This document shows, one piece after another, positions 22,173 to 34,131 of a stretch of 64,000 nucleotides of DNA. The position numbers were made by a program, and so were the translations under genes. This DNA comes from Cristatella mucedo. Lineage: Eukaryota > Bryozoa > Phylactolaemata > Cristatellidae. The DNA lies in contig WPIO01000006.1 in NCBI GenBank assembly GCA_009760855.2, positions 2,716,501 to 2,780,500 of the forward strand. Reading direction: 5' to 3'. The notes beneath the pieces were generated by a model, which saw only the letters and a list, made by a program, of their open reading frames with translations, did no database searches and was not told the origin of the DNA. Positions within the stretch are counted from its first letter, which is position 1. Every line of letters begins with the position of its first letter.

Positions 22173-25100
22173 TTCCACCCCGCACTAGAGAGCGGCCTCC
22201 GGCGACTCCTAGCGTGGTGTGGGCCTATATCTGATTTCTCCGTGATACCATCGGGTATTCCGTTGCTACCTTCACTGTGACTATTTATGAGCTGTCCTTG
22301 AATATGCTACACTAAACATGACCTGCGTAGCGTGAGGTGGGATGTCACCATTAGTCGATACCTACCGGCAGGTCTTCTTCGGCGGGTCTGTGAGAATCTT
22401 CCTGCATTCTGCGTTCGCCGTGTCAACAGCTCGGCTATCAAACCCATGACCCGTAAGTTTAAAGCGCTGATTAGTACTCGTTGCGGTATTAGCTCACCTG
22501 CCGTGCCTCAGCCTGTTGTGAAACGTTGACCCGCGGCTGTTACTAAGGTCCAATTCAAATTTGAAGGGCCCGCATCTGCCGGGCCGGATACACACCGACG
22601 TGAATACAAGCCACTTCGTCGGCGTCGCTCAGTTGTTGGACAGCCTCTTAAATTCCACCGACTAAATGTCGGCTCGCTTAAAACCACGGGGCGACTCATC
22701 CGCGATCAGGTGGTCCAGGAGAAGCTGCAGTCATTTCTGCCTATCGAAACTTGGATGATCATTTGTTCCAGTAGCTGTATATCTGAGACCACTTCACGCG
22801 GGTTCTCATTCTATCAGTCCATGCGTTCTGACAAGGTTGGTGGCTGGGTTGCAATTGTTTTTCGCGAATCGTTTGGCTATAAGATGTGCAGTTTTTCGTA
22901 TGGGCCATCGTTTGAATCGGTTGCAATCAGGTCTTCATCAGAGACAAAGCCTCTTACTGTTGCGATATACCGGCCTCCTGGCTGTCTAAACTAGTTTATA
23001 GAGGAGCTTTTAGAGTTCCTCGCTAAAATCTTTGACTGTGACAGGCCGTTACTGATTGCTGGAGACTTCAATATTTACGTTGACAACCCTAACCACAGCC
23101 AGGTTCGCTCGTTTCTCGACTTTCTGGAGAGTTTTGCTTTGGTCCAACACGTTAATCATACCACCCACGTCGGTGGCCATATTCTTGATCTCGTGATCAC
23201 TAAGGACGTCTTCCCCACTGACCTTGCGGTGTGCCGGCTGACCCTCCCGGATCATTGTTCGGTCTCGTTTACTGTTCCTGCTCCCTTGTACGTACAGGGT
23301 AATGTCAAACTTGTCAATCGACGTAACTTACAAAGCATTGACATCGACCAATTTTTTAAATCTGCGGTGCAAATCTTCTTGATCTGCATCCAGACTCCAC
23401 CAACAGACTCGATACCCTCACTGATGCAGTAAACATGACACTCAGGAGTGCTCTTGACGAGCATGCTCCCGTTCATTCTATCCGTGTACAGAGTCGTAGA
23501 GATTCCTTTCAATTAGTTAACAAAACTTCAAAAGATGCACCATGGTAAGCGCAGGCTTGAACGTCGCTTTAATTAATCGGGGTCTGATACAGATCTAGTC
23601 AATTTCAAAGACTTCCTTCGAGTTTACATCTGGAAGCCAAAAAAAGCCAGTGCTTCTTTTTTCACTCGAAAACTGAATTCCTACCAATCGCACCCAAAAC
23701 GGAATTATAGGACAGTAAACAATTTACTGGCCAATACTGAGAGGTCTGACTCCGCAGATGTTAATGGCTCCGCCAAAAAGTTTTCAGCCTTCTTTAATGA
23801 AAAAATTGTGCGCATTCGTGTCTCCATAAAGCCCACTCGGAGTAAAGCAATTGTGGTATCACGACCTATGACCTTTTTTAAAAGGTTTTCGGAGGTTTCT
23901 GCATACGATGCGGCTACCTTAATGAGGTATAGTAAAAAGAGCTGGTCTCCTGAAGATCCAACTCCATCATCTCTGTGGTCTTCACTGAGAGACCAACTTA
24001 GCCCTGCCATAACCAAGATTTTTAAATGCTTCCTTGGGAAAAGAGGTCGTTCCCAAGTCCTTCAAATCGGCAATCGTTAGACCCATACTTATAAAGCCTA
24101 GATTGGATACAGAGGTCCTTGCAAACAATCACCCAGTTTCCCTTCTTCCTTTTTGTCATAAGTCTTGAAAACGTTGTTGCTAAGCAGATGGTTGAAATAT
24201 TGAAAAGAATGAAATGTCAGAAACAATTCTATCAGGGTTCAAGAGGCAGTCTTCCATTGAAACTGCTCTCCTCTGTGTTAAGAATGACATTCTATGTGGC
24301 AATGATGACGGGAATGTCACTGCCCTAGGTCTGCTAGATCTGTCAGCTGCCTTCGACACCATTGATCACGATGTTCTACTTGAATGATTGAGAACAACGA
24401 TCGGTCTGACAGACGAGCCACTGGCCTGGTTTAAATCGTATATTGTCTTATCGTGTTAAATCCGTGTTGTGTGGAGGTCAGGTCTCACACACAAGACGGG
24501 TCACCTGTGGAGTCCCTCAAGGGTCCGCCCTCGGTCCCTTGCTGTTCTTTATTTATACTCAACCTCTGGGAAAAGTGATTAAGGGCCGTGGAATAGGATA
24601 TTAATTCTATGCTGACGATACTCAGCTGCATTTTTCATTCAAACCGTTGGAATCTGCTGCAACAACTGATAAACTGAATGCTTGCCTTGCCGACATTCGA
24701 TCCTGGATGTCAGAAAACTTCTTGAAACTAAATGAGATAAGACCTAACTGCTGCTCATAGGAAACCCTTAGCGTGTGGCTGGATTTAAAAACCTTGCTCT
24801 TCTAATAGGTGATGCAGTTGTGCGACCATCACCATGTGCTTGAAATTTAGGTGCCGTTTTCAGCAACAGCCTAAATTTTAAAAGCTTAACTCAGGAGACT
24901 TAAGGAGACTGCTTTTACGGCTAGCCATCACGTCCGATCCCTATCCAAGATTAGGAGCTTGCAAAAAATGTAGCTCCTTAATTCTATCTCGGTTTGATCT
25001 TTTTAATTCCATTTTGGCTGGGCTAAAAAAGAAAACAAATATACCACTGCAGCTGGCTATGAATATGGCTGCAAGGCTAGCCTTCAAGTCCCAGAGGTTT

Positions 25101-25650
25101 GAGTGTGTGTCTGCTTTGTTAAAAAATCTAGGATTCATGCCGGTTGATCAACGGATACAGAGCAATGTTCTTGCTGACCCACAAGGCCCGACACGGCTTG
25201 GCTCCTTCGTACCTAGCTGAACTGCTGCACGAGTTTCAGCCTCTTCATGCACTCAGGTCCTGTATGGACAATGAATTATTCGTTCCATTTCTCCACTTAA
25301 AGACCGTTGGCGACAGAAGCTTGAGCTCTGCAGGTCCTAGACTGAGACACTGGCTTCCACAATTTTTACGAAACGGCAACTACTCTCCTGCGGCCGACTA
25401 TGGCTCATCCTTTTCAGTGGTCCTGAGCTGCTACTTCCTTGCTACTCACTACCTCAACTGCTCTCCTGACTTCCTTATGCTTCCCCCTTTATCTTTGTTG
25501 CGTGAGATGAAGTCTGCTGGCTATCGAATGCGTACCGAAAGCCGCTTAGGCTGTGAATGCGCTATACAAAACTCTCCTGCGAAACACTCACATAGTCGCT
25601 ATGGCTTTGTGGGGTTACAGACGGAGATACATACATATATACATACATAC
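22172..25650 (+). mobile_element. LINE-A, most complete copy, nested in LINE-B
   Basis: Both ends are defined because LINE-B sequence flanks it (…ctgtttacct at left; ggtacaaaccttagatcct at right). It is about 3.48 kb. The first 0.5 kb is GC-richer leader with no intact first ORF. The endonuclease begins around 22650 (RLNVGSLKTTGRL), with ICSSSCISETTSRGFSFYQS, YRPPGCLN, GDFNIYVDNP and HVGGHILDLVITKD. RT follows from about 24050: DLSAAFDTIDHDVL (24340), CGVPQGSALGPLLF (24505) and YADDTQL (24609). The C-terminal region ends near 25590, and a tail of gatacatacat-type repeats follows. Stops and indels make it inactive. A possible 5-base target duplication is tacct. Confidence 0.8.
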
Positions 25651-26035
25651 ATACCTGGTACAAACCTTAGATCCTTTTGAGACCTTGCCTGTAGTTCGTA
25701 TGCTCCCAAAGCCTGGCACTCACTCCCGAATATCGTCAAGACATCCCCTGATTTGACCACATTGAAAAAGAAACTAAAAATGTATCTATTCATCACAGCA
25801 TTTAGTGGGTTCTAGTTATTCCACTCTTATGTGCTATGCATGCTGACATTGTGCATGCGGCCACTAACCATATTTGAATGCTGACTTTGTGCATGTTACC
25901 CCTAACTATGTTGTTCTTGTTGTTTATTGAGCATGCTCCCACTAATCATTCAATCGTGCTTTCTTTGCAGCAAATGTAAAGGGCCAAGAGAGAGATTAAG
26001 TTGTCTGAGGGCGCTGTGTAAATTTTATTTTTGTA
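25651..26035 (+). mobile_element. LINE-B 3' end, continuation after LINE-A insertion
   Basis: It resumes at ggtacaaaccttagatcctt, directly continuing the coding end interrupted at 22172. It runs through the 3' UTR to a degenerate tail (aaagggccaagagagagatt, ctgagggcgctgtgtaaatt). Confidence 0.75.
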
Positions 26036-26200
26036 ACAGCATTTTGATATGTAGCGTTGCCGGATCTAGCTATGGCCAGCTGGGTGTTTGACATGTGGGA
26101 CTCTGTAAATTAATCATTTTCTTACATGTGCTAAATAGCAGCAGCGTGCAGATTAAACATTGTGACAAAAGTAAGCTTGACATCTGAATGTTCAAGCCCG
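26036..26200. other. no recognised feature
   Basis: Short spacer; I see nothing specific. Confidence 0.3.
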
Positions 26201-26201
26201 T

Positions 26202-26690
26202 TCAGCGTATTTCCTTATTGTTTGAAAGGGAATGTGGAGCCGATAAAATGGAAAGCCTACCCCGAAGTGTAAATAATTTCTTCACGGTGACTTCAGTCAA
26301 ATATGGGCCAAAATGTTGGCCACTCTGCAAATGGTCTTGGGTATCAGAGCCATAAATATATACAAGAAATTCAACTGGGCCTCGTCGCTGCATATAAAGA
26401 TAGCTTAGATAAAAACTGAAAGAGTTGACTGGTTATTTTGCTCATCAGAGGAAAGCGACTTTTGAGAGGTTCGTAATCCTCCGGCATCTGTAAAGGTGGT
26501 TGGAAACATTCTACTTTTACGTTATGCGGCTGTGTCTTCCTAAGTCTTGCACTCGTCACAATGAAGAAATGCCCTAAGTTGCTGTGTGCGATCAGTTTGT
26601 CAGGATCAATCCTTGCAGAAAAGCTCTTGTCACATGCCCCAAGCTGAACATTGTACCCAAGCATTTTCCAGAGCATTTGCCAGTCCATGG
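26202..26690 (-). pseudogene. unrecognised broken open reading frame
   Basis: Two overlapping minus-strand frames, 26688-26371 and 26393-26202, look like one protein split by a frameshift near 26385. The first has ordinary protein composition (KMLGYNVQLGACDKSF, then AHSNLGHFFIVTSARLRK, then PPLQMPEDYEPLKSRFPLM). The second continues with VEFLVYIYGSDTQDHLQSG and FGPYLTEVTVKKLFTLRG. The composition is unlike the neighbouring LINE shadows. It could be a decayed host gene, a retrotransposon protein or another integrated element. I do not recognise the family. Confidence 0.35.
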
Positions 26691-27129
26691 AGATAACGGC
26701 TCACCAATTCATGACTCTAGCTATTTCTGGTTCGCCGCCGCATGCTGCTCTTTAAGTAAGAAAGGGGGTGGATCGGCGACGCATAGCAGCGCATACGACA
26801 GTGATGCGGCGCCAAGCATGCACCCAGAGAGTGCCTAGCCGTGAGAAAGACCTGCGAACATAGCCTTGCGAGGAAGCGAGGAACCGTGATCCTACCGTGA
26901 GCACACAAGCTCGTAGACCTATGTGGATGGAGGAAATGTCTTGGCAGTGGTTTGTGATAATCCAAAAATGGTTCCTCACTCTGTGTCTTTGGGGCTTTCT
27001 GCACTACGTGACTTGTGATGCCAATCTCAATGTCTCGTCCGACATTACTTTAAGGCGCCTATGTCGAATGCTACATATTTCTACCGGCGCGACTGTGTTC
27101 CCCGACAACTGACAAATAGAGTATACCGT

Positions 27130-28300
27130 CGATGTGACACCTCGGTCAGCTCCAGGTCAAGACTCATTCCCTGTGCTGGACCAAAAACTGATACAGACCC
27201 TAAAGTTCACAGCAGTAAATAGAGACGTGCCCGCTCTTCTAGGCTTGACTAGCCTGAGGGCATAACTAAGGTTTATGCCTCGAGGCTCTTTACACCACGC
27301 CACCATATGCTCATCTCAAGAGATGAATGTATTCTGACGGGTTTGGTAAGACGTGGCGAGTACAAAGTAGAACCTCGAGCGGCGATACCCATCAGGTTAC
27401 TCGGGCAGCGATTCAAGTTTCTATTTTAAGTGCCGATACCGACTGGAGGATTATTTGCAGGCCCTAGTAAAAGATATTTTATATCGAATAGTCATCAGGG
27501 GCCTAAGAATTTCTCAGTCGTATCTTTTTATTCACAATGTTTGGCACAAACTGGGTCCGCAATTGCAGTATATCGGGGCACTAAATGAGACAACCTAGCA
27601 CCAAAATTACACGGTTGGGGTGCCCGAAAATATGTTTGTTGGCCTGGCTGACTTCAGATACTTTGACACACTTGACGCGGTATCTGGATTTATCCATGTG
27701 GCCCTCAATAGGTCAAACATACTTTTATAATGATCGCCGTACAGTATAGAGGGTTTAAACAGTTTGCTTTCGCTATGGTAATGTTTCAGACCTTGAGTTT
27801 TCTGACCGAATTATTTCAACTGATTTGGCGGACATCCCTGGTGCTAAGGTATATCAATGACACGCTAATAAGGAAACCTGCATTTAAAGAGTGTTTTGAA
27901 CGCCGGAATCAAGTGTCGGCAAGGTCCAGGGAGATTAACCAAGGCCATAATGCCGAACAAGTTAAAATTCAGACAAACAGATATCCCATACGTGGGCTTT
28001 TGATGTGCTTTTGATCGCGGGCGTTAAGTCAGATGCTGCTAATGCGGCAGCTACAAGAAACTTTACCGTGCCTTCATCGAAAGTTAACCTCTTGTGGGTA
28101 TTAGGATGGCTACTTAATTTTCCAAGCTTTTGCGTAAATTGGCAGAAGATTCTGGGCCTTTGCGACACTTGACACAAGCTGAGATCCCACAGTGCTGTAA
28201 GCCAACCATGCGAAAGCTTTTGCTGAAGTTAAACGTCGTGTTGGTCAGGCACTTTTGCTTGGCCTTGAAGAGACTTTGTATTCCAAAGGGCTATAGCAGC
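27130..28300 (+). mobile_element. Ty3/Gypsy-like pol remnant
   Basis: Frame-shifted pieces of LTR-retrotransposon pol appear in the usual order: a protease-end-like NRDVPALLGLTSL (27215), RT FDTLDAVSGFIHVALNR (27660), a VQYRGFKQFAFAMV-like block (27735), YINDTLI in place of YVDD (27848), an RT-connection region resembling the GVKSD…SKVNLL step (28020-28110), and a KAFAEVKRRVGQALL RNase H lead-in (28212). Stops and frameshifts are frequent. The catalytic aspartates are lost at the YINDT box. Confidence 0.6.
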
Positions 28301-28570
28301 ATGAACTCTTGCTATTACTATTTTTATTCTTAGGCTTATTTGATAAGAACTTGCCCTAAACGCTTCAGTGCATGCTCCTCAGCATGGTGTTGCCCCAGTT
28401 TCTGTAGAAACAGCGGCCGTTGGCAGTTGTATCACGCACTTTGACCCAGTGACTGCATCACCAGGCTCGAATTGAAGAAGAAATGGTAGCTTCTGTGTCC
28501 GCTGTACCTCGACAGCATAAAACGTCGGCGAAAGTCGACGAACAAGAACAGGGGACAATCAATAATATAC

Positions 28571-28690
28571 TATGAGATTATCCGGATCAGCAACGACGGT
28601 CATGGGCTATCGCGCGTGGCTTCCTGCGATTGCTAATACAGTGCCTGCCTTATTTTTGATACTACGAATCTATCATTTGCTGTGCGCGAC
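28571..28690 (+). repeat. LTR-like repeat, left copy
   Basis: The block gagattatccggatcag … cttcctgcgattgctaatac … agtgcctgcc is repeated at about 29984-30100. It is followed by a caccacagtggtgacgagga leader, in a place suitable for a primer-binding site next to a 5' LTR. The two copies are clearly diverged. Confidence 0.5.
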
Positions 28691-29983
28691 TGCTCACTCA
28701 AACACCACAGTGGTGACGAGGATGGGACTCGAACAATACGCTCCGTGAAATACGGCAGGTTCTAATGCGAAAGCTCTGCTAGCATCCGGGGAGCAGGAGT
28801 ATGCAGAATATATTGAAATCGTTGCGATGCTGTGCCAGAAGAAAGATATTTCAGAGGATTACTGACGAAAGGCAATGCTTATAAGCATCCTCTCACGTAA
28901 GAGCATTCCATGCTCATGGTGGAGGTAGCTCCACCCAAACCGGCGGACTTTCAGCTACAGGACCTCTTTGCATTTGTATTCTTTTTCCTTCCTCCTCCTC
29001 AGTGCTTGCTTCAGATTTTTGCTGCAAATGTGGTGATGACTCCTGCTGAAGCTGCATCTGTAGCAGCCTCGATACTAACTCGCGTAATGAGACGCAATTT
29101 TTGCTGTCTAGCTTCTCTGGGATACAAGTGCCTGCAACTACAATTCCAGGGCAGCAGCAGATGGCTATGACATCGGCGGAGCAGCCTCTGGTGGCCTTCG
29201 AAGTAATGACCGGTGAGTTGTTTTTTTTTGGGGAGGCAGAGGAAGTGGTCCAACAGGTGCAAGTGGTTCGAGAAACAGTGATCCGCTAGGTGGCGGATGA
29301 GATGTCGCCGGTCCACAAGGTGGCGGCCCAGAACGCCCAGGTCCGAGAAATTTCTACCTACCAGAAGACAATGGAGGTCCCCGAGAAAGCAGCAACGATG
29401 GTGGTTATCAAGACGACTTCGATGCCGGCCACCGTTTTGACGCTGGTCAGCGCTGCGACTATGGTCAATATCGCTACGCTGGTTAGCAGTGCGACGAATG
29501 TCGCTACGCTGGTTAGCGGTTCGATGCTGACAACGATCAATGCTATTACGTGGGTTAGAGCTGCAACAGCGATGCCGGTCGTCACTGCTACGACGCCGGT
29601 TAGTGGTGTCAGGCCTGCTCTCGTGACGATTAGGGCCAGCGACGTAAAAGCGGCCGACAGTGCGATGGAAACATTCAAAACCCGAGCGGCAGAGGAAGGA
29701 GGCGCGCGCCTAATCTCTGGTTGTGCGAAAGAGGCTCTGGTTAGGCACCAGCAGTGCATACGGCACGTCACCAAAGGCCATGGTTTGGTGTGCCACCTCC
29801 AAGTGGGTGTCACGTAGCCAACAGGCCAGTGAGGCCGTTTTTTGTTCTTGAAACTTGCCAATTCGTGCTTTCTTGCAATTTCGCTTGCTTCAAATTGCAT
29901 GCTCTGTTGTGTTTCTCGCTTGTTTAGCTATCCTTTCAGAAGCCAACCGCTGCCAAGTTGACCTCTCAAGGAAAGAATTCACT
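28691..29983 (+). mobile_element. interior of a decayed LTR element, with a Gly/Arg/Asp-rich frame
   Basis: It lies between two LTR-like blocks. A gag-like start is suggested at 28760-28860 (AKALLASGEQEYAEYIEIV). From about 29216 the frame on positions divisible by three reads Gly/Arg/Ser-rich peptides (GGRGSGPTGASGSRN, then QGGGPERPGPRNF) and then degenerate DAG/YAG repeats up to about 29560. These repeats come from tandem gctacgctggttagc-type DNA units. In-frame stops break it. I cannot tell whether this is a retroelement gag tail or a captured low-complexity host sequence. Confidence 0.4.
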
Positions 29984-30100
29984 TTGAGATACTCCGGGGC
30001 CAGGATGAGCCATGACGGTCGTATGCAATAGCGTAGTAGCTTCCTGCGATTGCTAATGTAGTGCCTGCCATATTGTCTACAATATCGTTTCCTGTGTTGT
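29984..30100 (+). repeat. LTR-like repeat, right copy
   Basis: Matches the block at 28571-28690, with the shared core cttcctgcgattgctaat followed by agtgcctgccat. Confidence 0.5.
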
Positions 30101-30188
30101 GCTCATACAAATACACTAACATCAAAGCGCTTAGATCTTGAATTATTTTCATCGTTGCATATTTGTGGCAAACTTGATGGTCGAAATT

Positions 30189-31735
30189 ATAATAATAATA
30201 AGAAGAAAAATACACTTGATAAAGCGCCCTCAGACAACTCAATTTTCTGTCTATGTGCTTTATCTTTTCTGCAAATGAAATTCGATTGAATTGTGAGTGG
30301 TATTATGCTTGATAAAAAACATGAATAACATTGTTAGGGGTGAGATCATAGGGTCAGCATGCATGTGTGGTTAGTCGCAACATGCACAGTGTCAGCACGC
30401 ATAAGCATATAAAGGATGAATCAGAGGGACCCAATAAGTGCTGTCATAAATAGGCTGTTTTTAATTTCTTTTTAAATGTGGTCAAGTCAGAGGATGTCAT
30501 GACCCAAGTTGGGAGTGAGTTTCAGGCTTTGGGAGCATAAGAACTGAATTTATGGTCTCCAAACAATTTGAGGTTTGCACGAGCTGTAGGTAAACAGTTT
30601 CTGAAAAGCGGGGGTACGATGCTTGGCCTGGTCGGGGAGTATATCTGATAGGTACGCTGGAGCCAAAAATAAAAGGACCTAAAAGTGAGCGACAAAATCT
30701 TGAAGTCGATCCGTTGCTTGACTGGTAGCCAGTGCAGGTCGGTGAGAAGTAATGCGATGTGGCAACTGCGACGCTCACGACAGAAAGACCCAGCTGCAGA
30801 GTCTTGTACCGGCTGTAAGCGCCTGATTGCACATGCCGGTAGGTCAGCAATCAGTGAGTTACCGGAGTCAAGACGGGACGTCTCGATGCATGGACCAACT
30901 TAGATGTGGTATCCCTATCTAAACAAGCACAACTTTTAGCAATGCTATGTAGCTGAAAGCAGGCACACTTGATTGTGGAGCTGATGTAGTCGTCTGACGA
31001 AAGGTCACTTTGGAACACGACACCTAGATTTCGTGCAGATTCAGCAGGATATATGCTGGCAGGGCCGATTTTGAGCATTAGCCTTTCCAATTTCTGAATC
31101 ACACTTGGTTTTCTCATAACTATTAAGTGAGATTTATCATCCTTCAGTTTAAGAAAATTTGCTGCCGTCCATGTGCGGATGTCATCAATGCATGCAGCAA
31201 GAGAGTTGAGAGAATTTGAGGTGCTCACAGACTTGGAGGGATCAAAGCAAAGGTACAACTGAGTGCCATCCGCATAGAAGCAAAAGCCGAGATCGTGCTT
31301 GGCAATCATGTTGGCAAGACGGAGAGTATAAGCCGTGAAAATAACGGAACCAAGCACGAAGCCTTGAGGTGGCCCATATTTCTGAGGTTCCTCAGATAAT
31401 CTTTGTCATTTACACATCAATATTCTCGAGTCTCCCACTGAGATTTGACCTGAACTATTGCAGAGCAGCGCCAGTTATGCTCAGGCAAGATGAGAGGCGC
31501 TCAAGAAGGACTTGGTGATCGATAGTATCAAAAGCTGCCGAAATATTGAGCAAAACCAGCAGAGAAACTCTACCCACGTCTACATTCCTAATTAGATCGT
31601 TGTACACCCGAAGCAATGCTGACTTCGTGGAGTGATTAGTTCTAAAGCCAGACTGGAATTTACTCCCAATTTTTGAAGTTTCGAGATACGAGTTCAGCAG
31701 GTTTGCCATGACTGTTTCTTGCTAAGTTAAGAAAT
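30189..31735 (-). mobile_element. LINE-B copy, inverted, RT region to tail
   Basis: It begins with reversed ATT repeats and the tail (aaagcgccctcagacaactc). It then runs through the 3' UTR and C-terminal region. RT pieces read on the minus strand are FYADGTQLYLCFDPS (about 31275), where the second catalytic Asp of YADD is Gly, and SGFRTNHSTKSALLRVYNDL with LNISAAFDTIDHQVLLERLSS (31650-31490). The Asp-to-Gly change and stops make it inactive. Confidence 0.8.
30851..31357 (-). pseudogene. LINE-B RT palm/thumb fragment with mutated YADD
   Basis: This open stretch of about 168 codons covers RT from after motif B through YADGTQLY (normally YADDTQLY), SLAACIDDIRTWTAANFLKL, the PAESARNLGVVFQSDLS block and the start of the C-terminal helical region. 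Loss of the second Asp of the catalytic pair would abolish polymerase activity. Confidence 0.7.
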
Positions 31736-31744
31736 TGATCACAA

Positions 31745-31789
31745 ACCTCTGCTTGGTATCATGGTCATGATAGCCCAGCAGGTAGGGTG

Positions 31790-31841
<52 letters not shown>

Positions 31842-31935
31842 TTCTTTCTCTTTCTCTCTACACGACCGAGGTCGTGGGTTCAAATCGTACACTGTGCAAT
31901 TCTTTACTGTGAACTGCAAGCGGCGGCCGTAAAGG
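31745..31935 (+). mobile_element. tRNA-derived SINE with (CT)n between its promoter boxes
   Basis: A box A-like tagcccagcagg (31771-31782) fits the Pol III TRGCNNAGYNGG pattern. A box B-like ggttcaaatc (31878-31887) fits GGTTCRANTC. Between them is a (CT)n run of about 70 bases, so the boxes are much farther apart than in a normal tRNA gene. The 3' part ctgcaagcggcggccgtaaa matches the other SINE copies (38840, 55950, minus 59130). The element is cut off by the ATT tail of the adjacent minus-strand LINE-B. Confidence 0.7.
31791..31860. repeat. (CT)n microsatellite
   Basis: A nearly pure ct repeat with a few tt interruptions at its right end. Confidence 0.95.
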
Positions 31936-31937
31936 CT

Positions 31938-32610
31938 CTTAATAATATTAATAATAATAATGCACTTGATAAAGCGCCCTCAGAGAACTTAATCTCTCTC
32001 TAGGCGCTTTACATTTTCTGCAAAGAGAAATGCAATTGAATGGTGAGTAAAATCATGCTTGAAAAACAAACAAAATGAATAACATGGTTAGGGGTGACAT
32101 GCACATGGTCAGCATGCATATGTGGTTAGTGGCAGCATGCACAGTGTCAGCACGCATAAGCACATCAAGGACGAATCACAGGGACCCACGAAATGCTGTC
32201 CTAAATAGATGTTTTTAAATTCTTTTTAAATGTGGTCAGGTCTGGGATGTTCTGACGTAGGTCGGGAGGGAGTTCCAGGCTTTGGGACCATATGAATTAA
32301 ATGCACGGTCTCCAAAGGATTTGAGGTTTGTACGGGGTATTTGTAGACTGTTGGATTCCGAAAAGCGGGTGGTACGATGCTTGGCCTGATGGGGGAGTAT
32401 ATCTGACAGATAGGCTGGAGCCAAAGAATGAAGTGACGTAAAAGTGAGCGACAAACCTTGAAGTCAATCCGTTGCTTGACTGGTAGCCAGTGTAGGTCGG
32501 CGAGAAGTGGAGTGCTGTGGCAACGGCGACGCTCACGATAGACAAGCCTAGCTGCGGAGTTTTGCACCAGCTGCAATCGCCCGATCGCCAAAATCCGCCA
32601 ACTGTAGGCT
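31938..32610 (-). mobile_element. LINE-B 3' part, inverted, 5'-truncated
   Basis: Reversed ATT repeats, the tail (aaagcgccctcagagaactt, ctctaggcgctttacatttt), the 3' UTR, then C-terminal coding sequence up to about 32600. It inserted into the 3' part of the SINE at 31745-31935. Confidence 0.75.
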
Positions 32611-33640
32611 CTGTTTAGCCGATGACAAAGAGGACGTGGTGGCAGCGTGCAGAAAGCGAAAAGAGATTCGGAATTCTGACCCACCTATAACCTTAACGTG
32701 TACAAAGTCCGAACCGTGGGCTATTTGTCGTTTAAGCTCTCCGAATTCTCCTTTGTCCTAAAGGGGCAGATAGAAGAGCGGGGCTGGCGCCCTGCTGTAA
32801 TAGAACGTCTAGGTGCGTCGCGTGGAGCAAGCGTCGGTGAAAATCTAACGAGTGAGAGAATAAAAATGTCGAAATGAAAAAAATGTCGGTGAAAATCCAA
32901 CGAGTGAGAGAATAAGTATAAAGTGGTGCTCCGGTGCATCCGGTTAAGTGGAGTTCTTCTGCAATTGTATAGCTGATCCGGCGATCGGACTAACCAGGAG
33001 CGGAGCAAGGATTCTCATGTTGAGGCAAGGAGTCACGATTTTCTGACTGGGGTAAGGGAACTCCAGGCTTTCAAAGACGTGATGACATAGATACCACAAG
33101 CAAAACGCTTCAAGAAAAAATTGACAAATCTAGTCGACTCATTTATTTCGCGCCTTCATACCGCTCCTACCCCTTGGGCCTGGGTAAATTTTCCGCAGGA
33201 TATAGGTACTTGGGTCCGCTCAGTCTATGGGGGAAATTTTCCCCCTGCCCCCTGGCTTCGTCACTGGGGCCAAACAATTCCTTCTTACTTCGAGCAACTC
33301 ACGCTTGGGTATGGGTTAGGTGTGTATCTTTACGTGGAATCTTCTGTGATAATAATTAAATTTGAATAGCAAACTGAGAGACCTGGATTAATTTGTAAGA
33401 GCTTTGTGTGTATATAATGTACTAGAACCTTTATGATTTCGTCAAACTAAAGACTGTATTAAATTTTTATTTCTACTGCTTTGAATCTCAGTCCATAGCT
33501 GAAAAAAACGTTTATGTGCTCTAATTTTCAAGATGGAAGCTTTTGAGGATATTGGCAGGCTTTTTATAAAATAATCTCCAAAAATAGTCGACCATGTTTG
33601 GACATTCCCCGCGTCATATAATGTATTGTTTAGGCTTTGA
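32611..33640. other. no recognised feature
   Basis: About 1 kb. A short duplicated stretch gtcggtgaaaatc-aacgagtgagagaata occurs at about 32832 and again at 32884. I see nothing else. Confidence 0.35.
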
Positions 33641-33732
33641 GTGCGCTACAGAAAATTCTCTTGCATAGAATCCGCTAGGTCCTAAAGCATTCTGGAGTTA
33701 CAGATTGCGATACATTACGATACATTACGTTA
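33640..33732 (+). mobile_element. LINE-A 3' terminus
   Basis: It has gagtgcgctacagaaaattc, then tggagttacagattgcgat and the repeat tail acattacgatacattacg. This is the extreme 3' end of LINE-A with its ATTAC-type tail. Confidence 0.7.
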
Positions 33733-34017
33733 GATCTATATTCTGCTTGTAAGGCTCTGAAAAGATAAGTTTTTAATGTTACTCGGTTTTTCTCTTCAAG
33801 GTAGAGGTCTAAGGAAGTTTTGATTTCTTTTAGCAATAATTCTGCGTTGCTGTAGGTCACGGAAACGGAAATCACGTGAAAGGTAGTAACAGCTAATTAT
33901 CTTGAACGCACTATGGGAGAGCCCTCGTGTCAAGTTAAAGGTCAAGGTTAGCGCCCGCACCTCTTGCTGTTTGTGTTTAATGTTTCTCGCTTTCACCCTT
34001 CGAGGTTTAACGCTCCG

Positions 34018-34131
<114 letters not shown>

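Noticed and set aside
29358-29900. Val/Ala/Thr-rich minus-strand frame
   Set aside because: It is the antisense of the tandem gctacgctggttagc-type repeat, with no domain.
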